DNA from: Icerya purchasi
Lineage: Eukaryota; Arthropoda; Insecta; Hemiptera; Monophlebidae
Assembly (NCBI GenBank): GCA_039619475.1
Contig: CM077115.1
Span: forward strand, 156,401,774 to 156,465,773
Reading direction: 5' to 3'
DNA: 64,000 bases
Made by a program: the position numbers and the translations under genes. The notes beneath the pieces are model-generated. The model was not told the origin of the DNA. It saw only the letters and a list, made by a program, of their open reading frames with translations, and made no database searches. The first letter of the stretch is position 1; each line of letters starts with the position of its first letter. Shown here one piece after another: positions 54,689 through 64,000 of this stretch.

Positions 54689-57524
54689 CAGTGATGGTGA
54701 ACCTTTTTGAGAAGTGGGTCAAATTTTGTTCATAACTTTTTTTTTAGTATTATCCCGTGGGTCAAAGGGGGAAGGGGAGATGATTAAAAACTGCTTCTTT
54801 TTTGGTTCTCACTTTTAAAATTCTTTAAAAAGTTTACGTTTTCTTTTTTTTTACAACTTTTACTTTTACAAGTGAACAGTGAAAATATTAAGATAAATGG
54901 GATGATACCGTAAATTACCGTACCAGGCGACACCATGCCCAGCACTCATCACACATTAAATATCTGAATGAACAAAAAATAAAGAAAATCATATATATAT
55001 ATATTATAAAATATTATTTTTATTAATAGGTAGAGTTAGACAGGTATAAAGTTGATAGTAAAGTTGAAGTATATTTAATGAGAAATATGTTGTTGTTTAT
55101 TTTCAGATAGTTTCTTAATATTAGGTTCGCATTCCCCGTATTCATAAGGTTGACGCATTTCGCGATCAATTCATTTTCAAGCTTATTTCTGTTGATAGAT
55201 TTTACAAAATTCTTTGAAGAAAACAATTTTTTACACGGATATCCGGAGCCAAACACTGTTAAAAGAGCATTAGCAGGTGTCTTCATTGATATAAAATTAT
55301 TCGGTAAAGAATTCTCCATACGTTTAATATAATATTTTCAATTTTTTTAGGTTAGGATCATTATTACCTGTATTAATTTTAGACATTTTTCCTTTATCTA
55401 CTTCGGAAATCAAGTTTTAAATTTATTTTTCCACACTATGCTGCTTTAAAATTTAACTAATTCCATTTCTAAATCACGGATACCTAGAGCCACATTAATT
55501 CGGTTAAATCCCCATTATATCGAATTTCGTTTTGTACGGATATAAAATAAAATGAAATGTATTTTTCAAAATTTTAAATTGATTAAATCTCTTTTCAAAA
55601 GCTTGTTTTATTTCCTTTATAATCGTTAAATATTTTTTAATTGCATTTTCTTGAACGTCGAGCGTATTTTAAAAAATTATTGTGTTTTGACAATGTTTTC
55701 GGAATTGTAGAAAATATTTCATAATTTTTATTTCCAAATCTTTAGTAAAGATATCAAATTTCGTTATAAGTATTTTTCAAACATTATTAAAACAATTTGT
55801 CCATTTCCTTGAAATTTTTTATTCAGTTCATTAAAATGCCGAGTGATGTCGCATAAAAAACATTAAATCAATTTATTATATTTCAAAAATTCGTCAAAAC
55901 TATTATTTTTTTCATTCAAAAAAAAATAAAAACCTAATTTCTTCTAATAAAATCACAATCCGATTAAGGAATTTGACCGCAATTAAGCCATCGGACATTA
56001 TTGTATATCAAAATCCCTGAATATTGACACGCGAAATTTCCTCTGATAATCGCGCAAATTGCTAATTAAGATCTCTTGAAATTTTTATAGTTGATGACTT
56101 TTATATTACAACTGGCATTACATTGGAAAATGTTTTTAAACCTTGCTTAGCTTTTAATGCCTTGTACAATGCAATTCAATCAGAGAAAATGTGTAATATT
56201 TCGCTTAAGATGCTGGATAAAACCAATTGTTTTCCCTACCATATATTGGGTGCACCATCTGTTGTCACGGAAACAATTTCCTGTAGGGCAATATCCATTT
56301 CTTTAAATGCAATATCAAATTCTTTAAAAATATCAAGACCGGTAGAACACTTCCATTTCAACGTTATTAGTTTCATTAGCTCTTCTTTCATTACATTGCC
56401 TAATTTATATCGAGCAAAAACTGCTCATTGTGCATTTAAATCATTACTCTAATCTAAAGCAATATTTCTTTCTAATTCCATTACTAGATCTTTAATTGTA
56501 TCGTGACTTATCGGTAACTTATTTATATAATCAAGTCTTTTAAAAAATCGGCAAATAAAGTAGCAATACAAATTGAAAAATGCTTCCTTTATAAACTCTC
56601 CTTCTGAAAAAGGGTTTCCCGTGGCGAGCAATGCAGTGGGCTATTTGAAGACTAGCAGCTGTGATGTTATTTTTTTTTTCGAATCAAAAAAGTTTTTTAA
56701 AAGATACTGGCTCGTGAATGATTCTTTTTTTTATTTTGTAAAAAATATGTTCTTCTTTCTTCATCTGCTGAATAGCCGAGATTAGAATGCAACTTTTCAA
56801 AATGCCTTTTTACATTGTATGTACGTGGAGTGACTTTTTCGTTATCAATTAGACACGCACAGCCGTTTTATTATTTTCAATCACACCGTATTTATCAAAC
56901 CATTCCATTTGATATAGAACTTGTATCGTTTATTTTTATTTTTTTAACCGCTGACATAGTGCAGGACTACAACTACAAATATTTATACATATTTAGAATA
57001 CAATAATTTAAGACGAAATTTCTTATTAACGTACCTAGTGTGCACATACATCTATAAATGAAAAAGTTTAATATTCAAAAAGTAATAATAATGTTGAATT
57101 ATTAAACACCTCTAGATGCGTAAGAAAGGCTGTCATTTAGTTCAGCATCGGTACATTTCCCTGTACTCCGATGCAACGAACATGCATATGCATGCGCGTC
57201 AAGTTTGACTAACTGCCATGTGTGTCACGCTTCGTGATTTTTTAAAAAAAAACAACAACGAAACACGACTTTTTATGACCTTGTATATCATATACAAATG
57301 CAGTGACAATAGAAAATCAGCTAGCTAATGTTTACGTGGAAATATTTTTTTATAAATTCTACATTAGATTTATACACTTGTTTTTTTTGTTTAAATTTTT
57401 GATTGTCTCTGTCTTCTCTTTTATGATATAGAAAATAAGTTTTTAAAAATCTACACGTGGGTCACTTAAAAAACCCGTGCGTGGGTCAGTGTCTGACCCG
57501 CGGGTCATAGGTTCGCCATCATTG
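54689..57524 (-). mobile_element. hAT transposon with termini, transposase decayed
   Basis: Left end CAGTGATGGTGAACCTTTTT; right end, reverse-complemented, CAATGATGGCGAACCTATGA followed by CCCGCGGGTCA. Flanks are GTTTAAAA (54681-54688) and CTTTAAAA (57527-57534), a 7/8 match offset by two bases, consistent with a diverged 8-bp duplication. It interrupts a dispersed repeat that is continuous elsewhere (38150-38530). The coding remnant is on the minus strand. Confidence 0.8.
55023..56790 (-). pseudogene. Decayed hAT transposase of the ZBED5/GTF2IRD2/EPM2AIP1-like group
   Basis: Read on the minus strand in several frames. N-terminal part: GKPFSEGEFIKEAFF-like (56632-56570), then NKLPISHDTIKDLVMELERN. 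Middle: ALQEIVSVTTDGAPNIW, containing the family's TTDGAPxM block with its catalytic-site Asp. C-terminal dimerisation region (55319-55023): LLTVFGSGYPCKKLFSSKNF then LENELIAKCVNLMNTGNANL, matching the hAT C-terminal pattern with a YxCExxFS-like block. Many stops and frameshifts make it non-functional. Group assignment rests on these blocks as remembered, not on a search. Confidence 0.75.
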
Positions 57525-57765
57525 AACTTTAAAACTTTCACAGTGATCGTTACTTATCATAAATAATTTTCGAGCGCAACTGTGTTGAGAAAACGATCAA
57601 GCAAAACGCTAATTCACCGTGGTGTAAAAGAAATTTATTTACCATTGTCGATTAAAAGTAGAAATAGAGTCGTAATATCTTTGTTTCGCGATGAAATAAA
57701 TTTATTACGTTTTACACAACGGATTTAAATATTATGCTAATCTCCAAATTATATGGGACGTCGTT
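57525..57765 (+). repeat. Dispersed repeat R, 3' part of the split copy
   Basis: TTTCGCGATGAAATAAATTT then ACGTTTTACACAACGGATTT, matching 38428-38470. Confidence 0.65.
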
Positions 57766-58715
57766 GTAGAATTTTATACACGGATGATGGTCGGTAAGGG
57801 TTTACTTAAGTGCCGTCAGTTCATTTTTCCTTAGATTTTAGTTCGTTTATTTACTGCTATTTTCTACTCTGAATTTGAACTAGTTCAAAATGTAGGAAAC
57901 ACGAATGAACTAAAATCTAAATACCAACAAAATATACAAATGAAGTAAGCACTATTTTAAAATTAACGCCAAAATCATGTAAACAAACAGAGACCCCATT
58001 TTAGAAATAGCGAAAAATAAGACGTACAAAAAGAAATACATTTTTATTAAACGAAGTAAATAAAAAAAGAGAAGTGGTGTCTAGACACCCGGTAGGAACG
58101 AAGTTCCTTTCACTTTTTGGTAGATACACAAGTATAAGTCATTCATAAAGTATACGATAAAAAATTACGTACAATATATAAATCCCGTATGAATTAAAAC
58201 AAAAACAACAAAAACGAAAAATAAGTTTAAAGTAAAATTTACACGTGTTTAGAACTGAGGTTATATAGCTGACGACGCACAACGCTTGCTGCTCGAATCT
58301 CGATAGTCGCTCACACGCACACACCCACCCACACCCGTATATAATAGAAAGAGACAGAGGGAATGAGAAAGAGAGCAAAGGTCGCCTGAAGGACGCATAA
58401 CGCTTTTTCGTAATGTGACGATTTCTGCCAGTTTACTCCTACCGCCAAGACGCGTAAAAGAACTTTGTTCCAAAAAAAAAAAAAAAAAAAAAGTACATAA
58501 AAGTTATTAACCTGAAGTAAGGATGATGCAATTTTTTATATAAAAATCAACAATTTCTTCTTCCGTATATCAGCAACTTTCAGGGACGGAAGGCTCGCAC
58601 GACGTATAATGTAATTTCATTTGCTCTATCATAAAAATTGAAAAAAAAACAAACCTAACTATCAACCCTACTAAACCAAACCTAAATTTACATTTATTAC
58701 TATAATTATAATATA
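57766..58715. other. No gene recognised
   Basis: AT-rich DNA; (AC)-rich segment near 58312-58338; poly(A) run at 58474-58492; minus-strand frame 58261-58473 without a recognised motif. Confidence 0.45.
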
Positions 58716-58723
58716 TTACTAAT

Positions 58724-59143
58724 CAGGCCCGTGCCCAGAATTTTGAAAAGGGAGAGGGTTTGAAAATATTTTTCGCATATTTATTTTATAAATAACAATA
58801 CACTTTTTAACTAATATATATTCTATTAATAATTTCCATCATTTTGATTTATATATTAATAATTCACATAAATGCATTACCCCGTATATGAACATTAATA
58901 AAAATTACGTATGTCATTAATTATACTCGTAATAAAAAATTTTTTGCATAAAATATTAATGAAGTAGCTAAAAATATGGAGCATATTTTTTCTTTTAAAA
59001 GTAGGAAAGAACACCCTAAAAAATCATTAATATTTCATTTAAATTTTTGATTTTTTTCAGATTTTTGTGTATTTATAATAACTATTTCAGTTTTCATGGG
59101 GGGGGGGGCAACCCTCCAAAACCCCCTTGTGGACACGGCCTTG
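58724..59143. mobile_element. hAT-type MITE
   Basis: A perfect 8-bp duplication TTACTAAT lies at 58716-58723 and 59144-59151. The short imperfect terminal repeats are CAGGCCCGTGCCCAGAATTT and, reverse-complemented, CAAGGCCGTGTCCACAAGGG. 420 bp, AT-rich interior with a 10-base G run near 59099, no coding content. Confidence 0.85.
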
Positions 59144-59274
59144 TTACTAATTGTAAGATTGATAAACTAGCAACAATACGAAAATGAACTGGCCGAACTT
59201 TAGTAAACCTTTACCGATATTTCTGGCTTATGAATATTTGTTTTTATTTTAAATGAGCAACTCTTGCATGTATA

Positions 59275-59540
59275 GAGAGCCCTGGGTTCTCGGAAATTTC
59301 TCTGACGATTTCGATAAATTTCACAACTTAGTAAAGGGTTGTAAGGTCTAGAAATCGATGGCTCCAAAGGAAAGAGGCGAGAACATAAAACTTGTATTTT
59401 CGGTTAATAACAAGTAAATTTAATAATTCGCTTATTTTTATTAAATAAAAAATTGAAATTTCGCGATGAAATAAATTTTTTTTAACGATACTTATATATT
59501 CCGATTTTGAATATTACGCAACTTAAAATTCACTTTCAAA
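59275..59540 (+). repeat. Dispersed repeat R, third copy
   Basis: CCTGGGTTCTCGGAAATTTC, AAATTTCACAACTTAG and ATTTCGCGATGAAATAAATT in the family order; more diverged. Confidence 0.55.
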
Positions 59541-59794
59541 ATTAAAAAATAGTGCAATGCAAAACTGCATCATTCGTTCTACGTGTACGTATTGTTGTAT
59601 TATTTTTAATTTTTTTTTTTTTTATGAAACTCACGAATATACACTTTGATTCATGTGCCGGTTCTTCGGAACAAATCCGAGCAAAGCTATTAATAGAAGT
59701 GCAATCCGTTTCCGTACCGACTACCTTCTTCTTTGATTCCTCAATCCGCAGATTGGTGGATAACTTTTATTATTCTCAATCATAATAACTAAAC

Positions 59795-60160
59795 TCGGCA
59801 CTAGAATTCCCTTTGCTCAGCCATTCTTTTTAAGTTTACATAACTCTGGTTGCTCCTATACCCTTTAATTATTCGATGTATGTTTTCATTGGTCTTCCTA
59901 TCTAGCGCTTTCCTTCCGTTTTTTCTTCAATTATTTGTACTAATTTATGATTATGTCGGTATTAATGTTTTAAGTAAATTTCTCGATTCATGTATGCCTT
60001 CAAAGACTTTTTCGTTTGTTGTTTTCTCCATTTAGCTGATTTTTTACATCCTGCGCCAACACTATATTTCGAAAGCCTCAATTCGATCGTACATTTGGCT
60101 GCTTATTGTCCACGTTTCCGACACTCATGCTATATGTGCTCCATATGTAGGATTTTACAA
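59795..60160 (-). mobile_element. RTE-like non-LTR retrotransposon 3' fragment (second copy)
   Basis: The minus strand reads RIEAFEI, CWRRM and KIS, then MEKTTNEKVFEGIHESRNLL (60070-59980), and later the GKR/GRR-like tail, same order as 19960-20405. Several stops. Confidence 0.6.
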
Positions 60161-61038
60161 AATGTTTTCTACTTTCTAAGTTTATTCGTTTATTACACCA
60201 TGTTATATTCTTTAACCGCATGGTCAACTATAAATGTAAATAAATGTAGAAACAAAAATGTACTAGTTCGCAAAAAAGTTTAAAAAATGTTAAATAGCTA
60301 CATAATTATTATGCCGGTCGGGATACATTTCAGCATTATTCCTGATACTTTCTTATTTCGTTGTCTCTGTCGACCGACATTAATAACAATTTGTGTAAAA
60401 AAAAAAAAACAAAAAAAAAAAAACATGATATAAACGACTTCTCACAAAGCTGAAACTTTTTACATTAGTAAAGAATATTTAAAAGTAGTACAAGAAAATG
60501 TGTACAAAGCGCTGCTGTTAAAGTCTCCACCAACCGTATAAAGTTTTAATAAAACAAGGTTGTTTGACACGTACAAAGATGAATTTTTTTGACTGCGATA
60601 GTTTATTTAACAACTGGAAACAAAAAAAAAAAAAAAAAAGGTATCGCTGGCGAAAAATCGGATTTAGTTGGAACGTTAGATACAACGGCGGTCTGTGACA
60701 GTCGTCCAAATAAAATGGCCATATTTTGTGAAATGTACGCGCACTTTCAGAAAATGTCAAAACTTGGACAAAAATATTTAACGAATTCGTGTACAATCGT
60801 CCTTCTACTCTTCTCTACTAAAATTCGATATCCTTATTCCTTATAGTACCTCCTATATTCTCGCATTTCTTTCTGATTCTATTATTGCTGCTCGCGAATT
60901 AATCTTCTATCCTTAAACGGTTAAAAACATAATTTTATTTTCTCTTTCATTTCCCAAAAAAAAATTTGTGTGCACCGAACAATATTTGGTAGCGACCGAG
61001 ATGACTCTCCCAGACATTCCGAAAATTATTCTTTACAG
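60161..61038. other. No gene recognised
   Basis: AT-rich DNA with A runs (60399-60423, 60624-60640). Open frames on both strands at 60518-60846 have no family motif. Confidence 0.45.
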
Positions 61039-61112
61039 ACAAAATTACGGACAAAATTACGGACAAAATTGCGGACAAAATTACGGATAAAATTACTAAC
61101 AAAATTACTACA
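61039..61112. repeat. 12-bp tandem repeat ACAAAATTACGG, about 6 units
   Basis: Four near-perfect units (61039-61086), then two diverged ones, followed by a poly(A) run. Confidence 0.9.
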
Positions 61113-61439
61113 AAAAAAAAAAAAAAAACATGAACAGATATGGACTTGGAAAAAAATAACGGCAATTTCGAAAGAGTAAAAACGGATTCAGCCATCCGCG
61201 AGGAATAGCAGTTCCGACTTGTCTAAATATGAACGACAAGTTAACCGGCTCGAGCTCAAAGAATTCTTTTTACATACGCACGGATGAGTATGTTAGCCAG
61301 GTACGTAATATTATGTGTCCGCGTAGAAAAATCCTTAATTGTATTGTTTTGTCGGATGCGAAAAATGACAAGGAAATTGTGTACAATTCGGTCAAGAGCA
61401 ATTCGAATTTTTTTTTCCATTAGCTTGCCGCACTACTAC

Positions 61440-63795
61440 GAAGGTCAAAGGCACGAAGGAAAATTTTAGAATAGTTGAAGGAGATTGGAATCTTGGAGGA
61501 AGGAAAAGAGATTAACAATTATTGATCGTTTATCCTGCAGAAGGGATTCTAACGTATTAAACTGTATGCGGAGAGGATGATACTTAGGGCAATCGACTAG
61601 ATGTTCTATTGTAATGGGAACGGCGCAGAGTTGACATATCGGTTGAGGGTATTTATTAAAGATGTAAGAGTGTGAGTTATTTGTGCATGATCAATATACG
61701 TAGACGGCAATTCTTTTCTGATCGAACGGAGCGATGTATTTGTCCAAAAACGGTGGTGTTGTGCTTTATGGCTCTCAGTTTGCTTGACGTTGAAATATTG
61801 GACGAAGTACATAGCCACTTTTGAGCGACAAACGATTTAACGAACGATAAAGCATCCGACACGGAAACCGGAGCAAGTGGTACCGAGAGACACGAAGATG
61901 CCTACTTAGCGGCGCGATCGGCAAGGTCATCGTCCATAAGATCTTTGTGACTGGAAGTAAATGAAAACCGACAATTTGAATTATTTAAAACATCAATAAT
62001 TTGCTTCGCTATAGGATGCTGGTGATTATCGTGGAATTTTTGTAAGGAAATTAAAGAATTCAAGGAATCGGCGATGATGAGACTACTTGAAAATTTGAGA
62101 TTCCGAATAACTAGGCGGAGAGGATAGTGTGTAAAATGAAAGTCGTGAATAGCGAATGGTATCAAGTTCATCATTTCCATAATGCAGAACGGCACATCCG
62201 ACACAAGTGGAAGACTTTTTGATCCATCAGTGAAAGGTCGAGCAAAACCTGGATACTTTGCCCGGAGTTTCTGGAAAGCTCTCTTGACGATGCTGTAATG
62301 CACATAGATTCGTAAGAGATAAAGTCTACGTCGAGGTAATGATTTTGCCAAGGGGGAATACATTGCAGGCAATGAAACGTAACCATTTCGAAAAGTACAC
62401 GAGTCGAATGGACAAAAAGCATAATTGAAAAACCGGTAAGAGTTTGAATGATAATTTGGTAGTAGGGTATGTGCTGGTGCATTTGGAGAGAACAGCACGT
62501 GTAGTAAAAGTTTCGAACTCAGTAATTACCGCCGTAAGTTTAACGGAATCTCACCGCTTTTGTACAATAGGCTGTTTGACGGAGAAGTTCTAAAAGTCCC
62601 GATTGTGATGCATATTGCGGAGTGATTGTTAAGTTTGTTACGTACGGATTGAGCCGTAAATCGCGGCGTCGTAGTCCATTTTTAACCTGATCAAACTTCT
62701 ATATACGTAAAGGAGGGAGCTGCGATCGGCACCATATGAAGCGTACGCCAGTTTCTTCAGAAGATTCAGTTTCCTCGAGCATGATTTCTTGAGATAATCA
62801 CGATGAGTAGTGCTGGACAATTTCTCTTCAAAGTATAATCCGAGATACTTGACTGCGTCGGACTTTTGAATTGGACCGAGTTGATTGATAAATCATGACT
62901 ACAACGGCGTATCTTACAAAAATGAACTGCGCTAGCTTTACTAGTAAAGAATGTGAAAGCATTCTCTAACGACCAATTAAAAAGTTCGTTAACTGTGTTA
63001 TGTAGTAAACGTTGACCTGTATTGACGTTAGAGCGCATGCGACGAAGATGGCGAACAAATCATCGGCTAATACGGACAATTTGACTGGTAGGTTTACTTT
63101 ATTTACGACATCGTTTAAATGCCAAGTTAAATAAAGTCGAACTTAGAACAGAACCTGGGGCGGGGTTGAATCGACGATTTTTAAGGAATTCCCGAATGAA
63201 TGCGGGTAGGCGACCTCTGAAATCCCCATAGTTTGCAACGTCTTTAATTAAAATTTTGTAGCGCCATATAACATCAAACGCCTTGTTGCAATCGAAGAAC
63301 ACAGCAAGCAGACGGCCGCTTCGTGGCGTAGCGGTCACGAATTGCACTTTGTAAGTATAAAAGCTGATCGGTTGTTGATCTTCCCGGACAAAATCTACAT
63401 TGATAATTACACGGAAAGTTTCCACTCCCAATTTTTTTCCATAAGAGCCTATTCTTGATAATTCTTTCGAAAACTTTACATAGTATTCCCCATGTTAATG
63501 AAATAGGGTGATAACCGTCTAGGAGAAGAGGATTTTTATTTGTCTTCAGGACAGGGGAATAATTGTAGCCAACTTCCACTTAGAAGGAAAATGACTAGTG
63601 AGCCAAATGTTGTTGAAAATAACTAGTAAGTTATATAGATACACCTGTTGATGTACCTTTTACAGCAGCATGATGTGGAAATGGTCTGGGCCAACTGCAA
63701 TAGGCTTCGCTTTATCAATGACAGATTGCAATTCTCGAAGCGTTATTGCCGCATTATAATCCTCGTTATTTGCTGAAGAAATATCAATGTTGTCA
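61440..63795 (-). mobile_element. Decayed LINE-C: reverse transcriptase, RNase H and zinc region
   Basis: Minus-strand pieces in order from 63795 down: FxxxEL-type helix LRELQSVIDKAKPIAVGPDH; DGYHPISLTWGILCKVFERI (63520); FCPGRSTTDQLLYLQSAIRD; AVFFDCNKAFDVIWRYKILI (63300); APGSVLSSTLFNLA (63150); VLADDLFAIFV with the catalytic Asp pair (63050-63080); YRSLIRLKMDYDAAIYGS (62650-62700); PFTDGSKSLPLVS, LIIADSLNSLIS and DDDLADRAAK of RNase H (62280-61902); and finally a zinc motif CQLCAVPITIEHLVDCPKY (61640-61570), partly by frame correction. Stops and frameshifts separate the pieces. The 5' half (endonuclease, ORF1) is absent or beyond recognition. Confidence 0.82.
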
Positions 63796-64000
63796 CAATA
63801 TAATTTTAAATTTGCTTTTTCAATTTAGTATATTAAAGTAAATTTTATTTCAGTTAAAATTTATAAACAAAAAAAGAAGTGAGTAATTTTAAAACTTATT
63901 TCAACTTTTTTATTATTTCGTTGTTGTGTATTTGCGAATTTTACGAAATAATAATGACACTTTTTTTTTTTCTATAATCACGATACAAACTATAAAAAAA

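Noticed and set aside
60518..60846. Overlapping open frames on both strands
   Set aside because: Neither shows a known family motif and both cross homopolymer A/T runs.

Overview
The window is AT-rich eukaryotic DNA dominated by transposable elements, and it is best explained as insect genomic sequence. Nearly every recognisable protein remnant belongs to an animal or insect mobile-element family: Tc1/mariner, pogo-like, hAT, Helitron, I-group, jockey-like and RTE-like non-LTR retrotransposons, and tRNA-derived SINEs. The one convincing host coding segment is a single exon on the + strand ending at 44844. Its last residues and its split Arg codon fit the region just upstream of UCR1 in PDE4/dunce cAMP phosphodiesterases. 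No order is proven; frequent CpG in an AT-rich background is compatible with Hymenoptera, but that is a guess. I see no bacterial genes, rRNA, intact tRNA, CRISPR array or virus.

Layout. 0-10 kb: mostly non-coding, with decayed 3' fragments of one RNase-H-bearing LINE family (called LINE-B here), SINE-like pieces, a Helitron fragment and an unnamed dispersed repeat. 10.14-13.94 kb: three DNA transposons almost back to back in a TA-rich tract, namely an internally deleted mariner (10144-10829), a full-length but frameshifted Tc1-like element with long IR/DR-type termini (10857-12535), and a non-autonomous Helitron (12542-13942) carrying an approximately 90-bp tandem array and a broken OTU-protease fragment. 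14-23 kb: non-coding DNA, a pogo/Tigger-like element (18511-19046), RTE-like and other LINE relics. 23.6-29.4 kb: an apparently complete I-group LINE on the minus strand with two uninterrupted ORFs, poly(A), a 3' hairpin and a perfect 12-bp target-site duplication, inserted inside a LINE-B copy. 29.5-30.7 kb: a non-autonomous element with an 8-bp duplication. 30.7-43.6 kb: LINE-B copies in both orientations, jockey-like relics, microsatellites and a degenerate satellite-like region.

43.9-44.85 kb: the dunce-like exon with a canonical GTGAGT donor. Nothing resembling the next exon (UCR1) appears before the window ends, so the following intron would exceed 19 kb and everything from 44845 to 64000 would be intronic; the upstream DNA is intron or 5' flank. 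45-64 kb: SINEs, a mariner-like relic, two different decayed hAT transposases (50.6-52.7 kb plus; 54.7-57.5 kb minus with recognisable termini), a 420-bp hAT MITE with a perfect 8-bp duplication, a second RTE relic, and a decayed LINE with RT, RNase H and zinc motif (61.4-63.8 kb minus).

The elements do not form a pathway. The useful biology is the insertion history (LINE inside LINE-B; hAT inside a dispersed repeat; three DNA elements in one TA tract) around an exon of a gene known in flies for very long introns. Many gene-model-like open frames in this window are transposon debris or antisense frames.
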